The notes under the pieces: generated by a model
Told to the model about the DNA's origin: nothing
The model's database searches: none
What the model saw: only the letters and a program-made list of their open reading frames with translations
Source: Mycobacterium sp. GA-0227b
GTDB lineage: Bacteria > Actinomycetota > Actinomycetes > Mycobacteriales > Mycobacteriaceae
Assembly: GCF_001499855.1 (NCBI RefSeq)
Contig: NZ_LQIK01000007.1
Location: 62,001-126,000 of the forward strand
Reading direction: 5' to 3'
Length of the DNA: 64,000 bases
In this document: positions 36,458-46,661 of the stretch, in pieces
Numbering within the stretch: the first letter of the stretch is position 1
How the letters are laid out: every line of letters begins with the position of its first letter
Program-made: the position numbers and the translations under genes

Positions 36458-38224
36458 ATGGGGCAGAACGCGCAGCGGTTCGTCGACAGCTCAGATGACG
36501 TGCGGATCGCCGTTCACGAAGAAGGCAATCCCGATGGCCCCACGCTGGTCCTCGTGCACGGCTGGCCGGATTCGCACGTGCTGTGGGACGGCGTTGTGCC
36601 GCTGCTGGCCGACCGGTTCCGCATCGTGCGCTACGACAACCGGGGAGTCGGCGAATCGACTGCGCCCAAGCGCGTTTCGGCTCATCGTATGGCCCGGTAC
36701 GCCGATGACTTCGAAGCCGTCACCGCTGCCGTCAGCTCCGGTGAACCGGTGCACGTGCTCGCGCACGACTGGGGCTCGGCGGCTGTGTGGGAGTACCTGG
36801 CCCGGCCGGGTGCCAGCGACCGCGTCGCGTCGCTCACCTCGGTTGCGGGTCCCAGCATCGACCACCTCAACCGTTTCGTCATCGGCAGCTTGAGGCGTCC
36901 GTGGCGCCCGCGGCGGTTCGTTCGCGCGCTGAGCCAGTTCCTGTCCTTCTCCTATATGGGCTTCTTCTCGATCCCGGGCATCGCACCGTTGGCCGTGCGC
37001 GGCTTCGTCGCAAACCTGGTGCGACAGATCCTGCTACTGCGCGATGGGATCCCTCCCGACCAACTGCACCATTCCACGACCTACAAGGACGACGCCGCCA
37101 AGAGCGTCAAGGTCTATGGCGCCAACTATCTGGCGTCGATGAAGACCGGGCGCACGAACCACTACGTCGATGTCCCGGTGCAACTCATCGTCAATCTCAG
37201 GGATCCGTTCGTGCGGCCGTACGTCTATGACGACACCAAGAACTGGGTAGCGCAGCTGTGGCGCCGCGATCTTGCCGCCGGGCACTGGTCGCCGATGTCG
37301 CACCCGCATGCGATCGCACGGTCGGTCGAGCAGCTTGTCGATTTCCTCGACGGTAACCCGCCGGCGCGTGAACTGTTGCGCGCACAGGTCGGCCCGCCAC
37401 GCGAATACTTCAGTGACACACTGGTTTCCGTGACCGGTGCGGGCAGTGGAATCGGTCGCGAGACGGCACTCGCATTCGCGCGGGAGGGCGCCGAGATCGT
37501 CGTCAGCGACCTCGACGAGGGCACCGCAAAGGAGACCGCGGCCCAGATCGCCGCCCGCGGAGGAGTCGCGCACGCCTACACCGTCGACGTGTCCGACGCC
37601 GACGCCGTCGAGCGGTTCGCCGACCTTGTGTGCGCCGAACACGGCGTACCCGACATCGTGGTGAACAACGCGGGCGTCGGGCACGCCGGAATGTTCCTCG
37701 ACACCCCGCGCGAGGAGTACGACCGTGTCCTTGCCATCAACTTCGGTGGAGTTGTCAACTGCTGCAGGTCTTTCGGGCGCCGGCTGGTCGACCGAGGGCT
37801 GGGCGGGCACGTCGTCAACATCTCGTCGATGGCGGCGTACTCACCGCAGCAGTCGATGAATGCCTACGCCACCAGCAAGGCCGCGGTGTTCATGTTCGGC
37901 GACTGTCTGCGCGCCGAGCTGGACCAGGCCGACGTGGGGCTCACCACGGTATGCCCCGGCGTGATCGACACCAACATCGTGCACACCACCCGGTTCGACG
38001 CGCCCGCCGGCAAGCGGGACAAGGTCGAAGCCCGCCGCGCGCAACTGGAGAAGGTGTTCGCCAAACGTCGGTACGGCCCCGACAAGGTGGCCAACGCGAT
38101 CGTCTCGGCGGTCAAGAAGAACAAGCCGATCCGGCCGGTCGCCCCGGAGGCACACATCGTCTACGGCGTAGCGCACCTGCTCCCGCAGGTGATGCGGAGT
38201 ACCGCGCGCGGCAGGGTGGTCTAG
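36458..38224 (+). CDS. ephD: EphD, fused epoxide hydrolase-like and short-chain dehydrogenase protein
   Basis: 588-residue two-domain protein matching Rv2214c (592). Residues about 10-300 form an alpha/beta-hydrolase: HGWPDSHVLWDG (oxyanion region), VLAHDWGSAAVWEYL with the Asp nucleophile at about 104, and a C-terminal GHWSPMSHP His. Residues about 320-588 form a classical SDR: VTGAGSGIGRETA, NNAGVGHAGMF, and YATSKAAVF with the YxxxK pair. In M. tuberculosis EphD has been linked to mycolic acid composition. ATG 36458 is preceded by GGAGG at 36449-36453; the frame runs back to 36173 through the small upstream gene. Confidence 0.93.
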   Translation: MGQNAQRFVDSSDDVRIAVHEEGNPDGPTLVLVHGWPDSHVLWDGVVPLLADRFRIVRYDNRGVGESTAPKRVSAHRMARYADDFEAVTAAVSSGEPVHVLAHDWGSAAVWEYLARPGASDRVASLTSVAGPSIDHLNRFVIGSLRRPWRPRRFVRALSQFLSFSYMGFFSIPGIAPLAVRGFVANLVRQILLLRDGIPPDQLHHSTTYKDDAAKSVKVYGANYLASMKTGRTNHYVDVPVQLIVNLRDPFVRPYVYDDTKNWVAQLWRRDLAAGHWSPMSHPHAIARSVEQLVDFLDGNPPARELLRAQVGPPREYFSDTLVSVTGAGSGIGRETALAFAREGAEIVVSDLDEGTAKETAAQIAARGGVAHAYTVDVSDADAVERFADLVCAEHGVPDIVVNNAGVGHAGMFLDTPREEYDRVLAINFGGVVNCCRSFGRRLVDRGLGGHVVNISSMAAYSPQQSMNAYATSKAAVFMFGDCLRAELDQADVGLTTVCPGVIDTNIVHTTRFDAPAGKRDKVEARRAQLEKVFAKRRYGPDKVANAIVSAVKKNKPIRPVAPEAHIVYGVAHLLPQVMRSTARGRVV

Positions 38225-38250
38225 CCGCTAGCGCCGTGGCGTCCGTGTTC

Positions 38251-38311
38251 GCCGAAACGGACGTTTTGGCGGGTTTGTGCGGGTGAAAACCGCCATTTCG
38301 TCGGTCTCGGC
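38251..38311. repeat. 61-bp imperfect palindromic element, copy 2
   Basis: Located between the convergent ephD and pepB genes. Arms 38251-38272 (starts GCCGAAACGGACGTTTTGG) and 38290-38311 (ends CCATTTCGTCGGTCTCGGC) are imperfectly complementary, and both arms match copy 1 at 30568-30628 in the same orientation with one or two differences each, while the 20-odd central bases differ. Same total length of 61 bp. The rest of 38225-38343 shows no coding signal. Confidence 0.7.
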
Positions 38312-38343
38312 CATATGGCCTAGACGCTCGCGGCTCGAGCCCA

Positions 38344-39864
38344 TCAGCCGCTCTGAGATATGTCCTCCAGGACCGCGAACATGGTCCGCGTCGGCACCCC
38401 GGTGCCGCCCTTGCCGGTGTAGCCCCACGGGCCGCCCGTGTTGTACGCCGGGCCCGCGATGTCGATGTGGGCCCACTGCACGCCGTCGGGAACGAACTCG
38501 CGCAGGTACGTGCCGGCCACCAGCATGCCGGCGTACCGCGAGCCGCTGACGTTGGCCAGGTCGGCGACCGTCGATTTGAGGTCGTCCTTGAGTTCCTCGG
38601 GCAGCGGCATCGGCCAGGCGTTCTCGCCGACCGCCTGCGAAATCGCTGCGACTCGGTCGCGGAATTCGTCGCTGCCCATCACTCCGGGGGTGCGGGCGCC
38701 GAGCGCTACGGTCTGCGCGCCGGTCAGCGTCGAGGTCTCGATCAGGTAGTCCGGCTGGTCCTCGCCGGCCCGCACGATCGCGTCGGCCAGAATCAGCCGG
38801 CCCTCGGCGTCGGTGTTGAGCACTTCCACCGTGGTGCCGCCGTACTGGGTCAACACATCACCGGGCCGCTGCGCGGTGGCCGACGGCATGTTCTCGGCCA
38901 TCGGCACCGTGGCGATCACGTCGATCGGCAGCTTCTGCTTGGCGGCCAGCACCACGGTCGCGATGACAGCGGCCGCGCCACCCATGTCGGAGGTCATGTG
39001 GTGCATGTTCGCCGCGGGCTTGATCGAGATGCCGCCGGTGTCGAACGTGATGCCCTTGCCAACCAGCGCGACGCGCTTACCTTTGCGCTTGGCGCCCTTG
39101 TGGGACAGCCGTACCAGACGCGGAGGACGGGACGAACCTTTGCCGACGCCGATGATGCCGCCGTAACCTGCCTTCTCCAACGCCTTCTCGTCGAGGATTT
39201 CCACCTGTAGTCCGGCTGCCTCGGCCAAATCGCTTGCGCGCCGGGCGAATTCGGCGGGAAAGAGGTGGCTCGGCGGGGTGTTGACCAGATCGCGGGCGGT
39301 GGCCACCGCGGTCGCGATGTCGGCCGCCCGCTGCGCGGCTTCCTTGGTACTCGACTTCGTGTCCGCGGTGAGCGCGGTGATCTCGCGCAGGCCGGCGTCC
39401 TTGGGCGCGGTCTTGCCGCTGCGGAAGTCGGCGAACCGGTAGGCGCCGAGGATCAGGCCCTCGATCGCGGCGGTCAGGTCGACGTCCGTCAGCGTCGTCA
39501 GCGCCGCCTCGGTGCCGTTGAGCGACCGAGCCGCGACACCCGCGGCGCGGCGGATGACATCGGCGGAGTAGTGGTCGCTCTGCTTGCCTAGTCCGACCGC
39601 CAAGACGCTGGCCACCGGAAGCGATGGCGCGACGACGCGGGTGAGTTGCTCGCTGCCGCCTTTGGCGCCGAGTGCCTCGAGCGCGCCCTCGATCTCGGCG
39701 ACCGCCCCGCTATCGAGGAAGGGGCTGGGCAGCACCTTCGGCGCAGAGTCGTCGTCCCCGTTGACCACCGGCACGATCAGCACCGATGAGCCGGCTTTGC
39801 GTTTCGGCAGCGCCGAGCTGACGGTGACGATAGGGGCCTGGTATCCGACAGTTGCAGGGCTCAC
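38344..39864 (-). CDS. pepB: PepB, leucyl aminopeptidase (M17)
   Basis: 506-residue cytosolic aminopeptidase, counterpart of Rv2213 (515). It starts at GTG 39864 ([15 protein letters not shown]); the frame extends to 40197 but over unrelated sequence of the cyclase gene. M17 marks: [17 protein letters not shown] with metal-binding Lys and Asp, SDMGGAAAV, and the signature [14 protein letters not shown] near residue 350. Two metal ions are expected, and the protein should be a hexamer. It is 17 bases downstream of the adenylyl cyclase pair and is likely the third gene of that transcript. Confidence 0.95.
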   Translation of the reverse strand: MSPATVGYQAPIVTVSSALPKRKAGSSVLIVPVVNGDDDSAPKVLPSPFLDSGAVAEIEGALEALGAKGGSEQLTRVVAPSLPVASVLAVGLGKQSDHYSADVIRRAAGVAARSLNGTEAALTTLTDVDLTAAIEGLILGAYRFADFRSGKTAPKDAGLREITALTADTKSSTKEAAQRAADIATAVATARDLVNTPPSHLFPAEFARRASDLAEAAGLQVEILDEKALEKAGYGGIIGVGKGSSRPPRLVRLSHKGAKRKGKRVALVGKGITFDTGGISIKPAANMHHMTSDMGGAAAVIATVVLAAKQKLPIDVIATVPMAENMPSATAQRPGDVLTQYGGTTVEVLNTDAEGRLILADAIVRAGEDQPDYLIETSTLTGAQTVALGARTPGVMGSDEFRDRVAAISQAVGENAWPMPLPEELKDDLKSTVADLANVSGSRYAGMLVAGTYLREFVPDGVQWAHIDIAGPAYNTGGPWGYTGKGGTGVPTRTMFAVLEDISQSG

Positions 39865-39881
39865 GAGGCCTAACCCTAGCT

Positions 39882-40967
39882 TCAGTGGCCGCCGTGCAGA
39901 TCGTAAGCCGGGACGGGGGCGTCGAAGCCCTTGAGCGTCAAAGGATCCAGTCGGGTCGCAGGCCAGCCGGGCAGCTCGTCGCGGACATCTGCAGCGGCGA
40001 GGATCTGACCGGGTGCCGCGGCGCTGACGAGCCGCGCGGCCAGGTTGACGGGGGTGCCGAAGTAGTCGCCGTTGATGGCGACAACTTCGCCGTAGCTCAG
40101 CCCTGCGCGAAGACGAAGTCCGGCTTTTCGCACCCGTGGGTGGTCCACGAGATCGGCGGCGGTCCGCAGCAAACGCTCCGGCGTCGAACTCACCCACATC
40201 ACCGCGTCACCGATGAATTTCACCAACCAACTCTCGTCGTCATGCACCACGTCGCTGACGGTGGCGGTGAACCCGCTGAGCAACGCCGACAGTTCGCCTG
40301 GGCTGATTTGCTGCGTCAGCGCCGTGAAATCCGAGAGGTCGACAAAGCCGATGCCGCACTCCAGGCTGGCCGACGGGTCGCGCAGGACGTTCTCGAACAG
40401 GTTGGGCCGTTCGAGATGCTGTCGATGTACGGCATCCATCAACGCTCCCACCCTGGGAATCAATTCGGCCAGCGCGCGGTAAGTGCGTGCCGTGGTGAGT
40501 TCGTCGTGGCTGGTGGTGATCCAGAACTGTGGCTGACTGGTTCGAGTGGCCGTCGCTTCGGCCTCGGCCACCCGGGCCATTGCCGAACCGATGAGTCGCA
40601 AAAGACCGGCGGTGCCGTCTATGTCCCACAACGCCGTCATCGCGGCGCACGTGGCGAGGGCGTCGACATCTGCCTGGCTCAATGCGACCTGATCGGGATC
40701 GGTGACAGTCAAGCCGAGCATCGCCCAGTAGTGAGCGACGTCATCGACCGGCAGCGCGAGCGCCTCGGCGGCGGTGCGCAGGCTGTAGGTCGGGGGACCT
40801 GAGCGGCGCACCGCGTCGCCGGCGAGTTGGAACAGGCGCCGCCCGTGCCGCTCGGCGTCGACCATCTCCTCGGCGGAGAACCCGAGGCTGTCGAGGTACT
40901 CGATCAACGCCGCACGCTGCCGTGCGTCGGCGAGGCCGGCGGCTTCGAGCGCATCCAGGTCGACCAT
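39882..40967 (-). CDS. Class III adenylyl cyclase, second of a tandem pair
   Basis: 361-residue cyclase related to Rv2212. Residues about 1-190 are a regulatory region ([20 protein letters not shown], the helical block with [20 protein letters not shown]). The catalytic domain follows: [13 protein letters not shown] with the first metal Asp, [11 protein letters not shown] with the substrate Lys and second Asp, and [20 protein letters not shown] with AAR for the transition-state Asn and Arg. All class III residues appear present. It is about as long as its upstream paralogue, and the ATG at 40967 overlaps that gene's stop as TGATG. Which of the two is the Rv2212 orthologue is unclear. Confidence 0.9.
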   Translation of the reverse strand: MVDLDALEAAGLADARQRAALIEYLDSLGFSAEEMVDAERHGRRLFQLAGDAVRRSGPPTYSLRTAAEALALPVDDVAHYWAMLGLTVTDPDQVALSQADVDALATCAAMTALWDIDGTAGLLRLIGSAMARVAEAEATATRTSQPQFWITTSHDELTTARTYRALAELIPRVGALMDAVHRQHLERPNLFENVLRDPSASLECGIGFVDLSDFTALTQQISPGELSALLSGFTATVSDVVHDDESWLVKFIGDAVMWVSSTPERLLRTAADLVDHPRVRKAGLRLRAGLSYGEVVAINGDYFGTPVNLAARLVSAAAPGQILAAADVRDELPGWPATRLDPLTLKGFDAPVPAYDLHGGH

Positions 40968-42052
40968 CAGCGACTCAGGTGCAGGTCATAGGCTGTCACC
41001 GGAGCCTCGAAGCCTTTGAGTATCAATGGGTTCTGCGGAATGGCGGGCCATTCGGGCAGCTCGTCGCGAACGTCGGTGGACGCCAGGATCTGCCCCGGCG
41101 CGGCGGCCGCCACCAACCGGGCGGCCAGGTTCACCGGGGTGCCCCAGTAATCGCCGCCGATGGCCAGCACGTCCCCGTAGCCGAGACCCGCACGCACCAG
41201 CAGACCGGCGTCACGCGCCTGCGGCAGCTCGACGAGATCGAGAGCGACCTTCGCCAGCAGTTCCGGGGTCGAGGACACCCACATCACCTCGTCGCCGATG
41301 AACTTCACCACGCGCCCTCCGTCGGCGTGCACGAGATCGGACACGATGCCGCCGAACCCGATCAACAAATCGGACAATTCGTCCGGCGTGAGCCGCTGGG
41401 TCAGGGCGGTGAAACCGGTGAGGTCGGCGAATCCCACCCCGCACGTGACGATGGGCGACGAGTCGTGCAACACGCCCTCGAAATGGGTTCGGGCGCTGAT
41501 GATGTGCTCCCGGAAGACGGCGTCGATCAGCACGCTGATCCGCTGGGTGATCTCGGTGACCGCGCGATAGGCCTTCGCCGTGGTGAGTTCGTTCCCGCTG
41601 TGCGTCATCAGGAGATCGGGTTGGGCCATGCGCACCATCGTCCCGCCGGCTTCGGCGAGACGGGCCATCGTGTTGCCGAGGACGCGTAGAAAGGCCAGCG
41701 CGGCATCATCGCCGACGAGCGCCTTCATCGCCACCCACGCCGCCAGTCCGTCGACTTCTGCCCGGCTCAGCGCCAATGCATCCGGATCTGAGATGTTCAG
41801 GCCCATCACGGCCCACGCCGTGGCGACCTCGTCAAGGGGCACGTCGAGCGCCTCGGCGGCCGTGCGCAAGCTGTGCACCGGGCGGCCCGGCCCCTGCAGC
41901 GCGTCACCGGCCAGGCCGAACAGACGGCCCTTGCGTTCTGCCTCGACCATGTCCTCCGCGGTGAACCCGAGGCTGTCGAGGTACTCGATGAGCCCCGCGC
42001 GTTCTCGCGCGTTCGCAATTCCGGCCGCCTCCAGTGCGGCGAAATCGACCAC
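40967..42052 (-). CDS. Class III adenylyl cyclase, first of a tandem pair
   Basis: 361 residues from GTG 42052 ([20 protein letters not shown]), chosen because its N-terminus aligns with the ATG start of the downstream paralogue; the frame upstream to 42370 runs antisense over gcvT. Regulatory part as in the paralogue ([20 protein letters not shown]). Catalytic marks: [29 protein letters not shown], and [20 protein letters not shown] then LAAR. M. tuberculosis Rv2212 was reported to respond to pH and fatty acids; whether that holds here is open. It is divergent from gcvT with 46 bases between starts. Confidence 0.9.
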   Translation of the reverse strand: MVDFAALEAAGIANARERAGLIEYLDSLGFTAEDMVEAERKGRLFGLAGDALQGPGRPVHSLRTAAEALDVPLDEVATAWAVMGLNISDPDALALSRAEVDGLAAWVAMKALVGDDAALAFLRVLGNTMARLAEAGGTMVRMAQPDLLMTHSGNELTTAKAYRAVTEITQRISVLIDAVFREHIISARTHFEGVLHDSSPIVTCGVGFADLTGFTALTQRLTPDELSDLLIGFGGIVSDLVHADGGRVVKFIGDEVMWVSSTPELLAKVALDLVELPQARDAGLLVRAGLGYGDVLAIGGDYWGTPVNLAARLVAAAAPGQILASTDVRDELPEWPAIPQNPLILKGFEAPVTAYDLHLSR

Positions 42053-42098
42053 GCACCCGAGTCTGCCAGCGTCGACGCCCCGGTTAGGGTGGATTTCC

Positions 42099-43202
42099 GT
42101 GAGCGAAGTCGAACACGGCCCACTGGAAGACCGCCACCGCGAACTGGGGGCGAGCTTTGCCGAGTTCGGTGGGTGGCTGATGCCGGTTTCGTACGCCGGG
42201 ACGGTCAGCGAGCACACCTCGACCCGGACATCGGTCGGGCTGTTCGACGTCAGCCATCTCGGCAAGGCGTTGGTGCGAGGGCCCGGCGCGGCCGAGTACG
42301 TCAACTCCGCGTTCACCAACGACCTGCGCCGCATCGGCCCGGGCAAGGCGCAATACACGTTGTGCTGCACCGATGTAGGCGGCGTCGCCGGAGTTGTAGA
42401 CGACCTGATCGCGTACTACGTCTCGGATGACGAGATCTTCCTGGTGCCCAACGCCGCCAACACCGCCGCGGTCGTCGAGGCGCTGCGGCGCGAGGCCCCT
42501 GCCGAGTTGACGATCACCGACGAACACCGGTCGTACGCGGTACTCGCCGTCCAGGGTCCGAAATCAGCGCAGGTCGTCGGCGCGCTCGGGCTGCCGACCG
42601 ACATGGACTACATGGGTTATGCCGACGCCGAGTTCGGCGGGGTTCCCGTACGCGTCTGCCGCAGCGGCTACACCGGCGAGCACGGCTATGAGCTGCTGCC
42701 TCCGTGGGACCGCGCGGACGCGGTGTTCGACGCACTGCTCGAGACGGTGACGGCGGCGGGCGGTGAGCCGGCGGGTCTCGGCGCGCGCGACACCCTGCGC
42801 ACCGAGATGGGCTATCCGCTGCACGGCCACGAACTGTCGCTGGATTTCTCACCGCTGCAGGCGCGTTGCGGGTGGGCCATCGGCTGGAAAAAAGATGCGT
42901 TCTGGGGGCGTGAAGCGTTGCTGGCCGAGAAGGCGAGTGGCCCGCGTCGACTGCTGCGCGGCTTGAGGGCGGTCGGAAGGGGGGTGCTGCGCGCCGGGCT
43001 CACGGTGCTCGACGGCGACCGTCCGGTGGGCGTGACGACGTCGGGAACCTTCTCTCCGACTTTGAAAGTCGGCATCGCGCTGGCGTTGATCGACACCGAC
43101 CGCAACATCGCCGACGGGCAGCTGGTCACGGTCGACGTCCGCGGCCGCGCCGTCGAGTGTGAGGTGGTCAAACCGCCGTTCGTCGCGGCAAAAACCCGGT
43201 AG
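42099..43202 (+). CDS. gcvT: GcvT, aminomethyltransferase of the glycine cleavage system
   Basis: T-protein: transfers the aminomethyl carbon from lipoylated H-protein to tetrahydrofolate and releases ammonia. 367 residues from GTG 42099 ([20 protein letters not shown]), near the 379 of Rv2211c. Motifs: [68 protein letters not shown] and [20 protein letters not shown]. GcvP and GcvH are not encoded in the window. No glycine riboswitch can fit in the 46 bases between the divergent starts. Confidence 0.96.
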   Translation: MSEVEHGPLEDRHRELGASFAEFGGWLMPVSYAGTVSEHTSTRTSVGLFDVSHLGKALVRGPGAAEYVNSAFTNDLRRIGPGKAQYTLCCTDVGGVAGVVDDLIAYYVSDDEIFLVPNAANTAAVVEALRREAPAELTITDEHRSYAVLAVQGPKSAQVVGALGLPTDMDYMGYADAEFGGVPVRVCRSGYTGEHGYELLPPWDRADAVFDALLETVTAAGGEPAGLGARDTLRTEMGYPLHGHELSLDFSPLQARCGWAIGWKKDAFWGREALLAEKASGPRRLLRGLRAVGRGVLRAGLTVLDGDRPVGVTTSGTFSPTLKVGIALALIDTDRNIADGQLVTVDVRGRAVECEVVKPPFVAAKTR

Positions 43203-43225
43203 CGGTGCGGATATACAATCGCTGC

Positions 43226-44332
43226 ATGACTGACGGTCCCCTCGAGTTCACGGTTGAGCGCAATGCGAACCCGGCGAGCGACGAGGTACGGGCCTCGATA
43301 CTGGCCAATCCCGGATTCGGCCGGTACCACACCGACCACATGGTGTCGATCGATTACGCCGAGGGTGAGGGTTGGCACAACGCGCGGGTGATCCCGTACG
43401 GCCCCATCGAGCTCGACCCCTCGGCGATCGTGCTGCACTACGCACAGGAGATCTTCGAGGGGCTCAAGGCCTACCGCTGGGGGGACGGCTCGATCGTCTC
43501 GTTCCGGCCCGAGGCGAACGCCCGACGGCTACGTCTCTCGGCGCGTCGACTCGCGATCCCGGAACTGCCCGCGGAGGTGTTCATCGAGTCGCTGCGCCAG
43601 CTGATCTCCGTCGACGAGCCCTGGGTTCCGGCCGCCGGCGGTGAGGAGTCGCTGTATCTTCGGCCGTTCGTGTTCGCGACCGAGCCGGGTCTCGGCGTGC
43701 GGCCCGCAACCGAATACCGCTACCTCGTCATCGGCTCACCCGCAGGTGCCTATTTCAAGGGCGGCATCAAACCGGTCAGCGTGTGGTTGTCCACCGAATA
43801 CGTGCGGGCCTGCCCGGGCGGTACCGGCGCCGCGAAATTCGGCGGCAACTACGCCGCTTCGCTGCTAGCGCAGGCCCAGGCCGCGGACAACGACTGCGAC
43901 CAGGTGGTGTGGTTGGACGCCGCCGAACGCCGCTATGTCGAAGAGATGGGCGGGATGAACCTGTTCTTCGTGTTCGGCAGCGGCGGGTCCGCGCGGCTCG
44001 TCACGCCCGAGCTGAGCGGCTCCATCCTGCCCGGCGTAACGCGAGATTCCTTGCTGCAGTTGGCTTCCGACGCCGGTTTCACGGTCGAAGAGCGCAAGAT
44101 CGACGTGGACGAGTGGCAGAAGAAGGCGGCCGCGGGCGAGATCACCGAGGTGTTCGCCTGCGGCACCGCGGCGGTCATCACCCCGGTCGCCCGCGTCAAA
44201 CACGCCGACGGCGAGTTCACCATCGCCGACGGCGGGCCGGGGGAGATCACGATGGCGCTGCGCGACACGCTCACCGGGATCCAGCGCGGCACCTTCGCCG
44301 ATACCCACGGCTGGATGGCCCGACTCGGCTGA
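43226..44332 (+). CDS. ilvE: IlvE, branched-chain amino acid aminotransferase
   Basis: Fold-type IV PLP enzyme, 368 residues from ATG 43226, same length as Rv2210c. It interconverts Leu/Ile/Val and their keto acids. Features: [56 protein letters not shown], the PLP lysine in [28 protein letters not shown] and [12 protein letters not shown]. An earlier in-frame Met at 43205 would overlap the gcvT end zone and adds seven unconserved residues. It is 23 bases after gcvT. Confidence 0.97.
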   Translation: MTDGPLEFTVERNANPASDEVRASILANPGFGRYHTDHMVSIDYAEGEGWHNARVIPYGPIELDPSAIVLHYAQEIFEGLKAYRWGDGSIVSFRPEANARRLRLSARRLAIPELPAEVFIESLRQLISVDEPWVPAAGGEESLYLRPFVFATEPGLGVRPATEYRYLVIGSPAGAYFKGGIKPVSVWLSTEYVRACPGGTGAAKFGGNYAASLLAQAQAADNDCDQVVWLDAAERRYVEEMGGMNLFFVFGSGGSARLVTPELSGSILPGVTRDSLLQLASDAGFTVEERKIDVDEWQKKAAAGEITEVFACGTAAVITPVARVKHADGEFTIADGGPGEITMALRDTLTGIQRGTFADTHGWMARLG

Positions 44333-44353
44333 GCCGGCGTTCCCCGGCGCCGC

Positions 44354-45076
44354 TCAGCGGATGGCGAGACCCAGTGCGGCGACAGCGGTCGTCACCTCGA
44401 TCGCGGCGCCGAGCACGTCTCCGGTGACGCCGCCGAAGCGCCGGACACAGTGCGCCACGAGCAGCGCCCCGCACGACACCGCGACGATCACCGCCAGCGG
44501 CCCCTGCCACGGCCGCGGGCCGGCGAACGCGGCCAACGCCGCGGCCGCGACGATCCACGCGGCGGCCACCGCGACCGGTTGGGTGCCCGCGACCCGTGCG
44601 CCCAGCGCACTGCCCGCTGCGGCGGGCACGCCGCGCCTGCACGCCAGCACCGCCGCGACGCGACCCGCCACGACCGCCGCCACCAACCCCACGGAGGTCA
44701 ACCCGGCGAACGCGAAAGCCTGCACCAGGAGGACAATGACCACGGCGGCGACGCCGAACGGACCCGCCGAGCCGTCGCGCATCACCTCGAGCGCGCGTTC
44801 CGGCGGCCCGTAACAGCCCAGCCCGTCGGCGGTGTCGGCGAGCCCGTCGACGTGCAGCCCGCGGGTCAGCGCCACCACCACCGCCACCGCCAACACACCC
44901 GCCAGGGGTCCCGGCCCGAACGCCCACGACGCCGCCCACAGCGTTGCGGCCGCCAGCCCGCCGATCGCGGCGCCGGCCACCGGCAACGCGGTCAGTGCCC
45001 CGCGGCCGAATGCCGCCGTGGTGGGCGCCGGGAGGACGGTGCCGAACGCGAACGCCCCGGTGAGCGAACGGATCAC
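44354..45076 (-). CDS. cobS: CobS, adenosylcobinamide-GDP ribazoletransferase
   Basis: Membrane enzyme of the last assembly step of cobalamin: joins AdoCbi-GDP and alpha-ribazole. The 240-residue protein begins at GTG 45076 ([16 protein letters not shown]) and contains the family motif [17 protein letters not shown] at about residue 72-88 with the metal-binding aspartates, then [20 protein letters not shown], plus several hydrophobic segments. It lies 3 bases after cobT and converges with ilvE. Composition is very Ala-rich, as usual for this protein. Confidence 0.94.
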   Translation of the reverse strand: MIRSLTGAFAFGTVLPAPTTAAFGRGALTALPVAGAAIGGLAAATLWAASWAFGPGPLAGVLAVAVVVALTRGLHVDGLADTADGLGCYGPPERALEVMRDGSAGPFGVAAVVIVLLVQAFAFAGLTSVGLVAAVVAGRVAAVLACRRGVPAAAGSALGARVAGTQPVAVAAAWIVAAAALAAFAGPRPWQGPLAVIVAVSCGALLVAHCVRRFGGVTGDVLGAAIEVTTAVAALGLAIR

Positions 45077-45079
45077 GGG

Positions 45080-46135
45080 CTAGTACTCCTCGGATGCAGG
45101 GGTGACGCCCGCTTCGTCGAACGTCGCCATCGACGCCAGCGCGGCCACCGCCGCCCGTACGACAGGCAACGCGACCGCCGCCCCGGTGCCCTCGCCGAGG
45201 CGCATCCGCATGTCCAGGATCGGATCGAGGCCAAGCCGATCCAGTGCCACCGCGTGCGCCGGTTCGGGGGATCGGTGTGCGGCCTGCCACCACAGGCGGG
45301 CGCCCGTCGCAAGGCGCTCGGCCACCAACGCCGCCGCGGTCACCACCAGGCCGTCGAGCAGCAGCGGCGTGCGCCGCACGGCGGCCTGGGCGCAGAAGCC
45401 GGCCATCGCCGCGATATCCGCGCCACCGCAGATCCGCAGGAGCGCAGCAGGATCGGTGACGCTGGCGCGGCCGCGGTACAGCGCGTCGCGGACCGCGGCG
45501 GTCTTGCGTGCCCACCCCGCGTCGTCCACGCCCGTGCCGCGACCGACCACGGCGACCGGTTCCGAGTCGCTGAGCGCCGCAACCAAAGTCGTTGCCGGAG
45601 TTGTGTTTCCGATGCCCATATCGCCGGCGATCAGCAGGTCGGCGCCGGAGTCCACCTCGTCGTCAGCGATCCGCCGACCGGCCTCGAGCGCCGCGGTGAG
45701 TTCGTCGGCGCTCAAGGCGTCCTCGACGGCGATGTTGCCGCTGCCGCGGCGCACCTTGTGCGCGCCGACCGACGGTGAGTGCGGTTGCGGCGTGTCGACC
45801 GCGATGTCGACCACTCGCACGGTTGCGCCCGCCACCTCGGCGAGCACGTTGATCGCGGCGCCGCCGGCATCGAAGTTGGCGACCATTTGCGCGGTGACAT
45901 CGGCCCGGTAGGCCGACACCCCGGCCGCTGCGACGCCGTGGTCACCGGCGAACACGACTATCCGGGCCCGCTGGAACTGCCGAGGTGGGCACATCCCCTG
46001 GCACGATGCGACCCAGACCGCGAGGTCCTCCAGCCTGCCCAGCGAGCCGGGCGGCTTGGTGAGCCGGTTCTGCCGCTCCCGCGCGGCGGCGGCCACGTCG
46101 GCGTCGGGTGACTCTACGGCGGGAAAGTCCGTCAC
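45080..46135 (-). CDS. cobT: CobT, nicotinate-nucleotide:dimethylbenzimidazole phosphoribosyltransferase
   Basis: Makes alpha-ribazole phosphate from DMB and NaMN. 351 residues from GTG 46135 ([20 protein letters not shown]). Motifs: [18 protein letters not shown] near residue 25, [20 protein letters not shown] near 60, [20 protein letters not shown] near 165, and the C-terminal [19 protein letters not shown] with the catalytic glutamate. The GTG overlaps the cobU stop by four bases. The longer frame to 46612 reads antisense-like sequence through cobU. Confidence 0.95.
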   Translation of the reverse strand: MTDFPAVESPDADVAAAARERQNRLTKPPGSLGRLEDLAVWVASCQGMCPPRQFQRARIVVFAGDHGVAAAGVSAYRADVTAQMVANFDAGGAAINVLAEVAGATVRVVDIAVDTPQPHSPSVGAHKVRRGSGNIAVEDALSADELTAALEAGRRIADDEVDSGADLLIAGDMGIGNTTPATTLVAALSDSEPVAVVGRGTGVDDAGWARKTAAVRDALYRGRASVTDPAALLRICGGADIAAMAGFCAQAAVRRTPLLLDGLVVTAAALVAERLATGARLWWQAAHRSPEPAHAVALDRLGLDPILDMRMRLGEGTGAAVALPVVRAAVAALASMATFDEAGVTPASEEY

Positions 46136-46656
46136 ACCGGCTCCTTCACCGAGACGGGTTGTCCGGCGATGACCAGCACCACCCGGTCGCACACCGCGGC
46201 GAGCCGCTGGTTGAGCGAACCCAGTTCGTCGGCGAATCGGCGGCCCGCCGCCGTCGCGGGCACCACGGTCAGCCCGACCTCGGGGCTGACCACCGCAAGC
46301 GGCGCGGAGAACCCGCCCACCGCGTCGAGCAGATCGTCGACGTCCGCGGCGACCGAGCCGCCGGTCCACGCGCCCGACCTGTCCATCGCCGCGGTCAGCC
46401 ATGAGCCGATGTCGTCGACCAGGGTTGCGATGTGTTCGGTCCGCAATTGCGTTGCCACATCTGCTGTTTCGACGGTCGACCACCGATCCTGCCTGCGCTG
46501 CCGGTGGGCGGCGACCCGGGCAGCCCAGTCGGGATCGTCGGCGGGCGCAGGCCCGGTAGCAAGGTAGCGCAGCGGTGGCGAACCGGTATCGGCGAGCGCC
46601 GCTTCGGCCCACTGCGACTTACCCGACCGGATGCCGCCGAGCACCAGGGTGCGCAC
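46132..46656 (-). CDS. cobU: CobU, adenosylcobinamide kinase/guanylyltransferase
   Basis: Phosphorylates adenosylcobinamide and transfers GMP to it, preparing the CobS substrate. 174 residues from GTG 46656 ([20 protein letters not shown]); the P-loop GGIRSGKS is at residues 7-14. [21 protein letters not shown] with the guanylylated His position, and [20 protein letters not shown] complete the family pattern. In M. tuberculosis cobU is elsewhere (Rv0254c), whereas here it heads a compact cobU-cobT-cobS operon, 5 bases downstream of the DUF3043 gene. Confidence 0.94.
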   Translation of the reverse strand: MRTLVLGGIRSGKSQWAEAALADTGSPPLRYLATGPAPADDPDWAARVAAHRQRRQDRWSTVETADVATQLRTEHIATLVDDIGSWLTAAMDRSGAWTGGSVAADVDDLLDAVGGFSAPLAVVSPEVGLTVVPATAAGRRFADELGSLNQRLAAVCDRVVLVIAGQPVSVKEPV

Positions 46657-46661
46657 CGGGC

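Noticed and set aside
41580..42098. 173-residue N-terminal extension of GcvT
   Set aside because: It is antisense to the first adenylyl cyclase, and GcvT homology begins at GTG 42099.
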